Assembly (NCBI GenBank): GCA_030067835.1
Contig: CP092441.1
Location: forward strand, 1,674,001 to 1,738,000
Reading direction: 5' to 3'
DNA from: Chakrabartyella piscis
Lineage (GTDB): Bacteria; Bacillota; Clostridia; Lachnospirales; Anaerotignaceae
DNA: 64,000 bases
Position 1 is the first letter of the stretch. Every line of letters starts with the position of its first letter. Position numbers and translations under genes: made by a program. This document shows, in pieces, positions 36,608 to 45,540 of the stretch. A model generated the notes under the pieces. The model worked only from the letters and a program-made list of their open reading frames with translations, was not told where the DNA came from and ran no database searches.

Positions 36608-36810
36608 ATTAAAAAAACAGAGAATATCCAATACTCTGCGAGTATTTGGATACATTTGCGACGCAAATGAGGGTACCAAGAAATCAATCATATTGCATAA
36701 GTGCAATAATTGCTTCCTTAGCATCTTGCTTTCTCTGCTTTTATGCAAACTATGCAATAAAGGAAATAATCCTAAACTAGTTTTAGTGATTGAGATAGGA
36801 GGCTGAAATT
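36608..36810 (+). other. Structured ~200-nt leader upstream of asp23
   Basis: No open frame of note. The leader contains several inverted repeats in a row: TATCCAATACTC with GAGTATTTGGATA (about 36627-36653, one bulge), CATTTGC-GAC-GCAAATG (about 36654-36670), and ATTGCA-TAAG-TGCAAT (about 36693-36708). An ATGCA/TGCAA pair lies farther down. It matches no riboswitch class I can name. It could be an attenuator, a protein-binding leader or an undescribed RNA. Confidence 0.45.
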
Positions 36811-37167
36811 ATGGCAGCAAGATTAATCAATGAACATGGCACCATTAGCATTAGTCAAGAAGTCGTTGCAAGAATCGCAGGCTTTGCAGCAATGGAATGT
36901 TATGGCATCGTAGGTATGGCAGCAAAAAATGTAAAAGATGGTTTGGTTCAACTTTTGAAAATTGAAAGTTTGACAAAAGGCATCAAAATGCGTGTAAATG
37001 AAAATCAAGTAAGCATGGATTTGCATATCATCGTGGAATATGGTACCAATATTTCTGCAATTGCAGACAATATCATCAGTACCGTTAAATATTCTGTTAT
37101 GGAATATACAGGTCTTGAAGTACAGGAAGTGAATATTTTTGTTGACGGAGTTCGTGTTGACAAGTGA
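36811..37167 (+). CDS. Asp23/Gls24 family envelope-stress protein
   Basis: A 118-residue member of the Asp23/Gls24 (YloU) family. It includes EVVARIAGFAAMECYGIVGMAAK and the central VSMDLHIIVEYGTNISAIADNI, with a C-terminal VNIFVDGVRVDK. In related bacteria such proteins sit at the membrane and are linked to envelope stress. In bacilli and clostridia, a gene of this type typically precedes the DAK2/FakA gene, as here. AGGAGG lies upstream of the ATG, and the next start is 18 nt away. Function beyond the family assignment is unknown. Confidence 0.9.
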   Translation: MAARLINEHGTISISQEVVARIAGFAAMECYGIVGMAAKNVKDGLVQLLKIESLTKGIKMRVNENQVSMDLHIIVEYGTNISAIADNIISTVKYSVMEYTGLEVQEVNIFVDGVRVDK

Positions 37168-37185
37168 GTTTAGGAGGAAATTTCA

Positions 37186-38862
37186 GTGAGTATATTGAAG
37201 TTAAATGGGCTTCGTTTGAGTAGAATGATGATTGCAGGAGCCAATGAATTGACAGCAAATAAAGTTTTGGTGGATGCAATGAATGTATTCCCTGTTCCAG
37301 ATGGTGATACAGGAACCAATATGTCTTTAACCGTTTTGGCAGCAGCTAGAGAAACAGAAAAAAGCCAATCTCTTAGAGTGGATGAAATTGCAAAATTGTC
37401 TGCTAGTGGTGCCCTTCGTGGTGCAAGAGGTAACTCTGGTGTTATCACTTCCCAATTGTTCCGTGGCTTTGCAAAAGGCTTAGAAGGTTATGCAGAAGCA
37501 GGTGTTACTGAGATTGCAGTTGCATTGGATCAAGCTGTCAAAACCGCTTACAAAGCAGTTATGAAACCAAAAGAAGGTACTATTTTGACTGTAGCAAAAG
37601 CATGTGCAGAAGCTGGTGCTAAACTCGCTTTGGAAACAGAAGATGTTAAAGAATTCATAGAAGGCGTTATTGCTTATGGTCATGAAGTTTTGGATCAAAC
37701 ACCTGAAATGTTGCCTGTATTGAAACAAGCAGGTGTTGTTGATGCTGGTGGTAGAGGTTTGTTGTTTGTATTGGAAGGTGCTTTGGCACAAATTGACAAA
37801 GAAGGTCCTGTAACTGTTATGGAACCATCCAAAACATCAGAAGTGAGCTTTGCAGCTGTAACTTCCATTGATCCAGCTGATATCACTTTTGGCTATTGTA
37901 CAGAATTCTTCATCAATGTAAAAAATTCTGATGAAGCTACATCTCAAAAATTAAAATCCTACCTTGGAACCATTGGTGATTCCGTTGTTTGTGTCAGTGA
38001 CGAAGATATCATCAAAATCCATGTGCATACAGATCATCCAGGTTTGGCAATTGAAAAAGCTTTGGAAATCGGTAGCTTGAGTGGTTTGAAAATTGATAAC
38101 ATGCGTGAACAACACTCCAATCAAATTCAATTTGAACAATCTGCTGCTGCAGCTGTTGCTCCAAAAGCAGTGGAAGAAGTTCCTGTTGAAAATATGCCTA
38201 AAAAAGCAATTGGTTTTGTTTCTGTATCCGCTGGTAAAGGTCTTTCTGATATCTTCAAAAATCTTGGTGTAGATGTGGTCATCGAAGGTGGTCAAACCAT
38301 GAATCCAAGTACAGATGATATTTTGAGTGCAGTTGAAAAAATCAATGCAGACCACGTAATTGTATTACCAAACAATAAAAACATCATTTTAGCAGCTGAA
38401 CAAGCACAAAAAATTTGTGAAGATAAAAAAATTCATGTGATTCCAACCAAATCTGTTCCTCAAGGTATCTCTGCTATGTTCTGTTATAGTGAAGGTGGCG
38501 ATGTGGATGATATGGTAGATGAAATGAAAGATGTCATTGGTGGTGTTTCTACAGTTGCTGTGACATATGCAGTGCGTGATACCAGCTTTGAAGATAAAGT
38601 GATTACTTCTGGTGATATCTTGGGTATGCTCAATGATAAAATTGAAGTGGTTGCAAAAGATATTGCAGAAGGTACCAAAGAAACTTTACGCAAAACCATT
38701 ACAGATGATAGCGAATTGGTTGGCATCTACTATGGTTGTGAAGCATCTCTTGCAGAAGCAGAAGAAATTGCTGCTTTTGTAGAAGAAGAATATCCTGACT
38801 GTGAAGTGGAAATTCAACAAGGGGATCAACCTTTGTATTACTACATCATTTCTGTAGAATAA
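37186..38862 (+). CDS. fakA: DAK2-domain fatty acid kinase, FakA-like
   Basis: A 558-residue protein with an N-terminal DhaL/DAK2 kinase domain. The Mg-ATP-binding PDGDTGTNM is near residue 38 and the conserved GARGNSGVI near 77. It also has a central domain and a C-terminal FakA-specific region (IGFVSVSAGKGLSDIFKNLG onward). FakA uses ATP to phosphorylate fatty acids held by FakB/DegV proteins, which feeds phospholipid synthesis. No fakB is in the window. The start is GTG at 37186 with AGGAGG upstream. The asp23-fakA pair is widely conserved. A clear terminator follows. Confidence 0.88.
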   Translation: MSILKLNGLRLSRMMIAGANELTANKVLVDAMNVFPVPDGDTGTNMSLTVLAAARETEKSQSLRVDEIAKLSASGALRGARGNSGVITSQLFRGFAKGLEGYAEAGVTEIAVALDQAVKTAYKAVMKPKEGTILTVAKACAEAGAKLALETEDVKEFIEGVIAYGHEVLDQTPEMLPVLKQAGVVDAGGRGLLFVLEGALAQIDKEGPVTVMEPSKTSEVSFAAVTSIDPADITFGYCTEFFINVKNSDEATSQKLKSYLGTIGDSVVCVSDEDIIKIHVHTDHPGLAIEKALEIGSLSGLKIDNMREQHSNQIQFEQSAAAAVAPKAVEEVPVENMPKKAIGFVSVSAGKGLSDIFKNLGVDVVIEGGQTMNPSTDDILSAVEKINADHVIVLPNNKNIILAAEQAQKICEDKKIHVIPTKSVPQGISAMFCYSEGGDVDDMVDEMKDVIGGVSTVAVTYAVRDTSFEDKVITSGDILGMLNDKIEVVAKDIAEGTKETLRKTITDDSELVGIYYGCEASLAEAEEIAAFVEEEYPDCEVEIQQGDQPLYYYIISVE

Positions 38863-38875
38863 GCATTTGATTTTG

Positions 38876-38909
38876 AAAGCCTGTAGATTTCGGTCTATGG
38901 GCTTTTTTT
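38876..38909 (+). terminator. Intrinsic terminator after fakA
   Basis: AAAGCC (38876-38881), an inner AGA/TCT pair, and GGCTTT (38900-38905), followed by a T-run. Ends the asp23-fakA transcript. Confidence 0.85.
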
Positions 38910-39057
38910 CATGAGTGCAATTCAAAAAATCAAAACAAAATTTAACAAGTTCTAAATTCCGTCATTTGTGTCGCTTACCTTTTTTATTCTGAATATTGCA
39001 CATTTCTTCTGGTCACATTATAAATGAAACTTTTTTGTTTCAAAATTTTATGATGGG

Positions 39058-40320
39058 ATGTGGTTGCATATGTGGGTAAAAAAATTTGTAGCGTGTCTAT
39101 TTTTGATACCTACTATATTTATTGTGTGTTTGCATTGGCTTTTGCCACAGGAATTACAGCTTGCAAAGGGTGAATCCGTAGAGTTATCCTTTCAATTGCC
39201 CATAACAGCAAAAACAGAAGAGTCCATTGGTGTTTTGGGTGTGTCTACAAAGCCATTGGCAGATGAATTCCAACTGCATCTTGGTACATCTGTTTTGGCA
39301 GAACCAACTGAAACGGGTATAACTGAAGTCACCTTCTATCTTTGCGATTCCATACCAATCAAAACCGTTGATGCAACAGTAGTGGAACGAATCTCATTGG
39401 TACCCATAGGTAAAACAGTAGGAATTAGCTTAGAAACAAATGGATTGCTTGTTTTGGAAACAGGGAGTGTAACCACAGAAAATGACGAAACCGTAGCACC
39501 TGCCAAAAATATTTTACAAACAGGTGATTTGTTATTGGAAGGAAATGGGCAACAACTCATCAACAAAGAAACCCTTTCCCAGTTGGTCAGCAATTGCAAC
39601 GGTGCATCCATCGAGTTATTGGTCAGTAGAAATGGTGAAACCACAACCAAAATCATTGAACCAATTTGGAGTGAAATAGATCAGCAATATAAAATTGGTA
39701 TTTGGTTGCGTGATAGTATCCAAGGTATTGGAACCATCACCTATTATAACCCAGAAACTGGAGGATTTGGTGGTTTGGGTCATGGTGTATATGATGTGGA
39801 TACAGGGGATTTGATGGAAATTAAAGGTGGTACCATTTACACTTCACTTTTGACAGAAATTGTCCAAGGAAAAGCAGGTACACCTGGTGAATTGCGTGGT
39901 TCTTTGAATATGACTGATGTGCTTGGTGAGGTCTATTCCAACACCACAGAAGGTATTTATGGTGTGATGGCAGAAAACATGAACACAGAACAAACTGCAT
40001 TGCCAGTGGCACTCAATTACGAAATTGAAAAGGGTAGTGCAACCATTTTGGCAAACATTGAAGGCACCGAATCCAAGGAATATGCAATTGAAATCACAGG
40101 ATTTACCAATCAATCTGGAAAGGATATGGAAATCACCATTACAGATCCAGAATTGCTTGCAAAAACAGGTGGTATTGTCCAAGGCATTAGTGGTTCTCCA
40201 ATTTTACAAAATGGTAAGATTGTTGGTGCAGTTACTCATGTTTTGGTCAACGATCCCACCAGAGGTTATGGTATCTATATTCAAAATATGTTGTCAACAG
40301 CAGATACCCTAAATCCGTAA
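39058..40320 (+). CDS. spoIVB: SpoIVB-type sporulation serine peptidase
   Basis: A 420-residue protein with one N-terminal membrane segment (VACLFLIPTIFIVCLHWLL), a PDZ-like part (about 120-200, NILQTGDLLLEGNGQQL), and a C-terminal SA-family peptidase domain. The catalytic His is in FGGLGHGVYD (about 241) and the Ser in VQGISGSPI (about 377). In Bacillus, SpoIVB is made in the forespore and cleaves SpoIVFA, releasing pro-sigma-K processing. This indicates a spore-forming lineage. It does not adjoin recN or spo0A as usual. The ribosome site is weak, so the start could be 39058 or the in-frame ATG at 39070. Confidence 0.88.
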   Translation: MWLHMWVKKFVACLFLIPTIFIVCLHWLLPQELQLAKGESVELSFQLPITAKTEESIGVLGVSTKPLADEFQLHLGTSVLAEPTETGITEVTFYLCDSIPIKTVDATVVERISLVPIGKTVGISLETNGLLVLETGSVTTENDETVAPAKNILQTGDLLLEGNGQQLINKETLSQLVSNCNGASIELLVSRNGETTTKIIEPIWSEIDQQYKIGIWLRDSIQGIGTITYYNPETGGFGGLGHGVYDVDTGDLMEIKGGTIYTSLLTEIVQGKAGTPGELRGSLNMTDVLGEVYSNTTEGIYGVMAENMNTEQTALPVALNYEIEKGSATILANIEGTESKEYAIEITGFTNQSGKDMEITITDPELLAKTGGIVQGISGSPILQNGKIVGAVTHVLVNDPTRGYGIYIQNMLSTADTLNP

Positions 40321-40367
40321 CCACTGCATATTTCGCCCAAAGAAGAAGTAAAACATCTGTGAAAGAG

Positions 40368-40396
40368 TTGAAACATTGTTTTAAATGATATATAAT
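40368..40396 (+). promoter_or_regulatory. Strong sigma-A-like promoter before the radical SAM region
   Basis: TTGAAA (40368-40373) and a perfect TATAAT (40391-40396) spaced 17 nt. It lies upstream of the sortase remnant and may now drive the radical SAM gene through a ~330-nt leader. Confidence 0.7.
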
Positions 40397-40732
40397 GCAA
40401 AGGGAGATGGAGTAAATCTATCTCCTTTTGTGTATTTCAAATTTTCATTGCAGGAACAGCCATCTAAGCATACTATACCCACTCATATAACGCCTATTCT
40501 ATGGCTGATGGGTTCTTTATTTGAGAAGGAGTCCATTACTCCAGAAAGTAATACTATCTTCATCTATGGGCATAATTTGACAAATAACATCCTATTTGAG
40601 GCTGAATCGTCTTATGCAAAAGAAAAGATTTGGAATTCACATATAAACACCAATTTGATGCTAAAGATAACTTGCATTCTTATGATATTTTCGTTAGAAT
40701 GTAAGTACTTATCATAAATAAAAAGGAGATTC
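40385..40732 (+). pseudogene. Decayed sortase fragment
   Basis: The 110-codon frame is not an intact gene. Its middle (GSLFEKES...NTIFIYGHNLTNNILFE) resembles the sortase segment around the catalytic His (IIYGHNM...MFGDLKKY), and KIWNSHI matches the F..HP region. The similarity then continues in another frame as HQFDAKDNLHSYDIFVRM (about 40652-40711), the YeiFav segment of class B-like sortases. A frameshift near 40648 thus breaks the gene. The N-terminal anchor and the C-terminal TLxTC catalytic Cys are missing. There is no good ribosome site. I consider it a relic; sorting substrates were not found nearby. Confidence 0.65.
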
Positions 40733-40734
40733 TA

Positions 40735-41889
40735 ATGGAAGAACATATTTTTCAAGTTGGACCCATACGTCCACCAAGCGAAGCAAACAGCTTATTGTTG
40801 CGTGTAACAGAAAATTGTCCTTGGAATAAATGCAAGTTTTGTATGCTATACAAAAATAGCCAATTCCATACACGTCTAGTAGCAGAAATCATACACGATG
40901 TAGATGTAATGGCTGAATATAGAGATCGTATTTTGACTCATTTTGATGGTGTCAATTACAATATGGGATCTTTGCAAAATGAATATATAAATTTGGATAC
41001 AGATGCTGAACGTATGTGTTACCAAATGGTATTCACTTGGCTGACAGAAGGCAACCGACAAGCAATATTTTTACAAGATGCGAATACAATGGTATTAAAG
41101 GCTGAGTGGCTTGCTGAAATCATCACCCATATTCGCAAACGCTTCCCTGAAATAGAACGTATTACCTCCTATGGTAGAGCAGATTCTTTGTCTCGTATCA
41201 CAAAAGAAAATATGAAACTTTTGGCAGATGCTGGTTTGAATCGTGTTCATTCCGGTTTTGAATCTGGTTCTGATCGTGTTTTGGATTTGATTCAAAAGGG
41301 AACCACTCAGGAACAAGAAATTATTGGTGGTTGCAATGTACGTGATGCAGGAATCGAACTTTCCATTTACTTTATGCCTGGTGTTGGTGGCAAAGCCTTA
41401 GCAGAAGAAAATGCCATTGAAACTGCTAAAGTCATCAACCTTGTAAATCCTGATTTTGTACGTTTGCGTACTTTTGTATTGCGAACTGGTTCTTTGATGG
41501 AAGATTTGCAGAAAACAGGAGCTTATCAAGTACAAACAGATATGGAAAAGTTACTGGAAATTCGTAATTTGATTGCACATGTAGATCCTACCAAAGCCAG
41601 TGGTATGTTGAAAAGCGATCATATCATCAACCTTTTGCAAGAAATTGAAGGAAAATTTGACACCGATATCCCAAACATGTTGGAATACATTGATACTTTC
41701 TTAGCATTACCTGAACAACAACAAAAAGAGTATCAATTGGCTAGAAGAATGGGATTCCCATTGGATTGGAGATTTTTGTATCGTATGAATGAAGCAGATC
41801 GCAAACGAGTTTCTGATTTGGCAAAAAACACCGTTTCCAAAAACGAATGGGAAGCACTTTTGCATAGATTTACAGACCGTTATATCTAA
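40735..41889 (+). CDS. Radical SAM protein with CX4CX2C cluster motif
   Basis: A 384-residue radical SAM enzyme. The cluster ligands lie in TENCPWNKCKFCMLYK near residue 30. The spacing is CX4CX2C rather than the usual CX3CX2C, a pattern I associate with a COG1032-like subgroup. Later family features include ITSYGRADSLSRIT, AGLNRVHSGFESGSDRVLD and a SIYFMPGVGGK segment for SAM binding. No B12-binding, SPASM or HemN C-terminal domain was recognised. The substrate is unknown. AAAGGAG precedes the ATG. A Cys-rich membrane peptide starts 15 nt downstream and an HD protein follows, so the three may form an operon. Confidence 0.85.
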   Translation: MEEHIFQVGPIRPPSEANSLLLRVTENCPWNKCKFCMLYKNSQFHTRLVAEIIHDVDVMAEYRDRILTHFDGVNYNMGSLQNEYINLDTDAERMCYQMVFTWLTEGNRQAIFLQDANTMVLKAEWLAEIITHIRKRFPEIERITSYGRADSLSRITKENMKLLADAGLNRVHSGFESGSDRVLDLIQKGTTQEQEIIGGCNVRDAGIELSIYFMPGVGGKALAEENAIETAKVINLVNPDFVRLRTFVLRTGSLMEDLQKTGAYQVQTDMEKLLEIRNLIAHVDPTKASGMLKSDHIINLLQEIEGKFDTDIPNMLEYIDTFLALPEQQQKEYQLARRMGFPLDWRFLYRMNEADRKRVSDLAKNTVSKNEWEALLHRFTDRYI

Positions 41890-41904
41890 AAAGGAGGGTT
41901 TTAT

Positions 41905-42114
41905 ATGGATCAAGAAATGATTTTCACAGTGATTATACCCGTGTTATTGATTGGTATTCTTGTATACTACAATCTACACAAATTCCAATCAAAAGCAAAA
42001 GAAATGAAGAAAAATCATGAAAATAGTGGACAAAGTAGTTGTAGTAGTGGTTGCTCTGGTTGTGCCTATAGCGGTTCATGTAGTTCAAAAAGCACCGATA
42101 CAGAAGATAAATAA
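41905..42114 (+). CDS. Small Cys-rich membrane protein (FeoB-associated type)
   Basis: A 69-residue protein with one N-terminal membrane helix (MIFTVIIPVLLIGILVYY), a charged linker and a Ser/Cys-rich tail (SSCSSGCSGCAYSGSCSS) holding four Cys. This is the pattern of FeoB-associated Cys-rich membrane proteins, thought to assist iron or metal handling, but no feoB is nearby. Gene order (right after a radical SAM gene, AAGGAGG before the ATG) suggests joint expression. A metal-binding tail is a fair inference; a substrate role for the radical SAM protein is only speculation. Confidence 0.7.
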   Translation: MDQEMIFTVIIPVLLIGILVYYNLHKFQSKAKEMKKNHENSGQSSCSSGCSGCAYSGSCSSKSTDTEDK

Positions 42115-42130
42115 TTAGAGGAGGATTTCT

Positions 42131-42634
42131 ATGACAAAATTGGATCAATTGTATGACAGAATGATTTCTTATGATGGTGGAAATCCACATCGCATTCAAC
42201 ATTTTACAAAGGTTCTAGGCTTTTCAAAATACATTGGCACTATGGAGCAATTGGATGTTGAAACACAATTTACATTGGAAGCAACTGCCATTGTACACGA
42301 TATTGGAATCAAAGCAGCAGAAGAAACATGTGGTCACTCCACAGGTAAGCTACAAGAAGAATTGGGTCCTGCTTTGGTAGAAGAAATGCTTGGTGATTTG
42401 GATTTCTCCAAAGAAGTCATTGCAAGAGTGGCTTATTTGGTGGGACATCACCACACTTATGACAATATAGATGGTTTGGATTATCAAATCCTTGTGGAAG
42501 CTGATTTTTTGGTGAATCTACATGAAAAAAACTCCGATGTCAAAACAGTGCAAAATGCATATCATACCATTTTTCGTACACAAACAGGCAAAAGCTTGTG
42601 TCGTAGAATGTTTGGATTTGCTGGAATGGAATAA
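42131..42634 (+). CDS. HD-domain phosphohydrolase-like protein
   Basis: A 167-residue metal-dependent phosphohydrolase-fold protein. The HD ligands appear in ATAIVHDIGIK, with further metal-binding histidines earlier (GGNPHRIQHFTKV) and in LVGHHHTYDNIDG, followed by the Asp of EADFLVNLHE. Such small HD proteins hydrolyse nucleotides or other phosphates, but the substrate cannot be told. GAGGAGG lies upstream of the ATG. It follows the Cys-rich peptide by 16 nt and ends at a strong terminator, so it is the last gene of this small unit. Confidence 0.82.
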   Translation: MTKLDQLYDRMISYDGGNPHRIQHFTKVLGFSKYIGTMEQLDVETQFTLEATAIVHDIGIKAAEETCGHSTGKLQEELGPALVEEMLGDLDFSKEVIARVAYLVGHHHTYDNIDGLDYQILVEADFLVNLHEKNSDVKTVQNAYHTIFRTQTGKSLCRRMFGFAGME

Positions 42635-42643
42635 CATAAAAAC

Positions 42644-42676
42644 AGCCATCAAGATAGCGATATCCTGATGGCTTTT
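42644..42676. terminator. Bidirectional intrinsic terminator
   Basis: AGCCATCA (42644-42651) pairs with TGATGGCT (42666-42673), followed by TTTT. A-rich sequence on the other side allows function for the convergent AEC transporter too. Confidence 0.85.
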
Positions 42677-42679
42677 CTC

Positions 42680-43618
42680 TTATAACATATGTGCGTATTG
42701 CAAAATCGTAACCCAAATGAAAATGCTAACAATTGCCAAAATGGAGTTCCAAACCACAATTTGACCTGCCAACTCATCATTTGCACCAACACTTTGTGCC
42801 ATGGTGAAGCTAGAAACAGCAGTTGGACTGACAAACATAGCCATCAACACAGCCAATTCTATACCCCTAAATCCCAATAAGACTGCACTGGTAATCCCAA
42901 ACAAAGGTACAAGAACCAACTTTCCAAGTATGGCACCTGAAAGCAATTTCTTGTATTTGGCGACACCAGAAAATTGAAATTCACCACCCAAAGCAATCAA
43001 TGCAAGTGGTGTTGTCACTTGGGAAATATCCAAAAGTACATCTTGCATCAGCAATGGAATTTTAATACCCAAACCAAGAAAAACAAATCCCAATACCGAA
43101 GCAATGAGCAATGGATTTTTTGCAACGCCCTGAATAATCGAAAGAAAATTTGTTTTATGTCCAGAATAGATTTCCAATATAATCACAGAAAGAACATTGA
43201 ATAGTGGAACTACAAGAGCAATCATAATAACTGCTACACCGGTTTTTTCAGTGCCAAACAAGGAAATGATCATGGGTATACCAAACAAAACGAAATTGCT
43301 ACGAAAAATCCCTTGAATCATAACACCACGATCTCGATTTTCTGTTACAAAACGTGGTACAATCCACACCAAGAGAAAGAAAATAATCAAAACGCTTGTG
43401 GTACCAAACACAATCATTGGAATTGCTGACCCAAATTCAAAACTGCTTTGATACAAATTGGTAAACAGCAATGTTGGCAAAAACACCTTGAAGCAGAGTT
43501 TGTTCAATTGTTTCAAAAATAGTTCATTGAAAATACCAACTACACGCAAAACATATCCCAAGCTCATCATACAAACCAAAGGAAATACCACTGTAAATGA
43601 CAAATAAAAAATTTCCAT
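42680..43618 (-). CDS. AEC-family transporter (auxin efflux carrier type)
   Basis: A 312-residue integral membrane protein with about ten hydrophobic helices, two halves, and the family's N-terminal FPLVCMMSLGYVLR segment. The later TPLALIALGGEF and the end FVSPTAVSSFTMAQSVGAND are typical AEC motifs. Bacterial members export or import organic acids such as malate or malonate. The substrate cannot be inferred. It stands alone on the - strand, downstream of the ABC-F gene, with 81 nt between them. Confidence 0.88.
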   Translation of the reverse strand: MEIFYLSFTVVFPLVCMMSLGYVLRVVGIFNELFLKQLNKLCFKVFLPTLLFTNLYQSSFEFGSAIPMIVFGTTSVLIIFFLLVWIVPRFVTENRDRGVMIQGIFRSNFVLFGIPMIISLFGTEKTGVAVIMIALVVPLFNVLSVIILEIYSGHKTNFLSIIQGVAKNPLLIASVLGFVFLGLGIKIPLLMQDVLLDISQVTTPLALIALGGEFQFSGVAKYKKLLSGAILGKLVLVPLFGITSAVLLGFRGIELAVLMAMFVSPTAVSSFTMAQSVGANDELAGQIVVWNSILAIVSIFIWVTILQYAHML

Positions 43619-43699
43619 TTTTTAACCCCAGTAAGCTTTCTCATCTACAAAGAAAACCCTTTCTTTTCAAATTACCCCAATACACAACAGCAGAAATGC

Positions 43700-45442
43700 T
43701 TACATACCTTCGATAATGGTTGCCAAATCTTCAGCCAAAACCTTAGCTTTTTCAAAATCTTTTGCCAATAGAGCAGTTTCCACTTTGACTTCAGCTTCTT
43801 TTTTCATTTTTTCTTTTTCAAGATATTCTTTTTCAAAATGCTTGCCATAAATCATACGTTTGAATTTCTTCATTTTCATTTTACGAATTTGTTTGTCTTC
43901 AATAATCAAAACATAATCCAAACAGTTGACAATGGAGTAGAAATCATGGGAAATCATCAAAACAGCACCTTCATAATTTGCAATGGCTTCTTCCAAAGCA
44001 ATTTGTGCATAGGTGTCTAAATGGCTGGTTGGTTCATCCAAAATCAATAAATTGGATTGCAATGTAGACAATTTTGCAAGTCCAAGAATATTTTTTTCAC
44101 CACCAGAAAGAGAACCTATTTTTTGTGTCATTTTTTCTTCTGGGAAGCCAAATTTAGACAAATATTCTGAAACTTCTGTATAGGTTGCAAAATCCAAATC
44201 CAAAAATGCATCGTAAATGTCTTGTTCACCTGCAAAGGTATCTTCCTTATTTTGGGACAAATAGAGGAGGTTGGTGGTATCTGGAATGGTAATTGCTTCG
44301 TCTTGGTTTGCATAAATTGCTCGAATCAAAGAAGTTTTACCAGCACCATTTGCACCAATGATACCCACTTTATCTTTGGAACCAATGGTAAAGGATACAT
44401 CTTCCAAAATATCTTCTGCAAAGGAAAGATTGAACCCATTGACTTCCAATGCAGTTCCTTCTTCCAAAACATCAGCAGCCACAAAATTTACTTCTGGCTT
44501 TCTAATGGAAACAAATGGACTCTTGATGCGTCTTGCTTGCAAACGTTCTTGAATTTTTACACGTGCTTTCAAAGATTTGCCATTTGCAGCAGAATCATAA
44601 TTGGATGCTTTGTCACGCAAACGTTTGATGAGTGCTTCGTTTCTTGCAATTTCTTCATCATCTTTGAAGGAAAGTTCTTGTAATTCAATTTTCTTTTCCA
44701 ACAATTCAAAGTTATATTCGATATAGCGACCATCAAACTCTTGGATATCTTTGTTTTCCAAATGAATGATTTTATTGAAACAATGGTTCAACAAATAACG
44801 ACTATGGGTGATGGTAAGGGTAGTACCCTTATAGGAATTGATGAGGTGTTTCAAAGAATTCAAATTATCGAAATCTAAGAAAGAATCTGGCTCATCCATA
44901 ATCAATAAATCTGGTTTGTAAAGCATTTGTTTGATGACCTGAATTAACTTAAATTCACCACCACTGAGCTTAGACAAATCCAAATCACGTTTGTTTACCA
45001 TATCTGCAAGTGCCAATTTTTTCTCAATATTGGAAATATAATCGCCACATTCCATAGCATCAAAACGATTCATAACTTCTTGGTATGCATCCATCAAAGT
45101 CTCATCAACTTCATCAACAGTACCCATTTTTGCACAAACTTCTGCAAGTTCATTTTCTACAGCAACAAAGCCTTCAGCAATGTATTCAAACACAGAAATG
45201 GTTTTGGATTTATCCACATCATAGAATTGGCTCACGTAAGCAATAGAAGTACCTTCTTCAATAAGAAGCTTACCTTCAAACATGTATCTTTCAGGGTCCA
45301 TTAAAATTTCTGCAAGTGTACTTTTTCCACATCCACTGGAACCAATGAATGCACAAGATTGACCCAATTCCAATGTAAAAGAAACTTTGTCGTATAAATC
45401 TTTGTTGGGAAAACCATAGGAAAACTCTTTCAATTCAATCAT
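43700..45442 (-). CDS. ABC-F family ATPase
   Basis: A 580-residue soluble protein with two ABC ATPase domains and no membrane part. Walker A motifs are SSGCGKST (about residue 37) and GANGAGKT (about 360). The signatures are KLSGGEFKLIQV and SLSGGEKNILG. The linker between domains (about 240-315) is helical and positively charged, as expected for the P-site tRNA interaction motif of ABC-F proteins. It ends in a Lys/Glu-rich tail. ABC-F members act on ribosomes, in translation or in antibiotic protection. This sequence does not place it clearly within a resistance subgroup such as Vga, Lsa or Msr. It has its own promoter. Confidence 0.88.
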   Translation of the reverse strand: MIELKEFSYGFPNKDLYDKVSFTLELGQSCAFIGSSGCGKSTLAEILMDPERYMFEGKLLIEEGTSIAYVSQFYDVDKSKTISVFEYIAEGFVAVENELAEVCAKMGTVDEVDETLMDAYQEVMNRFDAMECGDYISNIEKKLALADMVNKRDLDLSKLSGGEFKLIQVIKQMLYKPDLLIMDEPDSFLDFDNLNSLKHLINSYKGTTLTITHSRYLLNHCFNKIIHLENKDIQEFDGRYIEYNFELLEKKIELQELSFKDDEEIARNEALIKRLRDKASNYDSAANGKSLKARVKIQERLQARRIKSPFVSIRKPEVNFVAADVLEEGTALEVNGFNLSFAEDILEDVSFTIGSKDKVGIIGANGAGKTSLIRAIYANQDEAITIPDTTNLLYLSQNKEDTFAGEQDIYDAFLDLDFATYTEVSEYLSKFGFPEEKMTQKIGSLSGGEKNILGLAKLSTLQSNLLILDEPTSHLDTYAQIALEEAIANYEGAVLMISHDFYSIVNCLDYVLIIEDKQIRKMKMKKFKRMIYGKHFEKEYLEKEKMKKEAEVKVETALLAKDFEKAKVLAEDLATIIEGM

Positions 45443-45540
45443 ATTGTTACCTCACTTTTTAAACTATATTTTGGTATATATCAGAAGAAGCATCTTCATA
45501 AGCAGTATCGGTGTTGCTTTAATTTCTTACAAGCATTAAA

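Noticed and set aside
38910..39057. A sporulation sigma-factor promoter before spoIVB
   Set aside because: Fragments such as GAATATT and CATTATA occur, but the spacing does not fit the sigma-E or sigma-G/F patterns well enough to call.
40385..40717. The 110-codon frame read as an intact small protein
   Set aside because: Sortase similarity shifts to another frame partway, both ends of the family are missing, and no Shine-Dalgarno site is present. A pseudogene explains it better.
43619..43699. A terminator between the ABC-F and AEC genes
   Set aside because: An AAAGAAA/TTTCTTT repeat exists on the - strand, but it is purely A/T-rich and not followed by a proper T-run, so the support is too weak.
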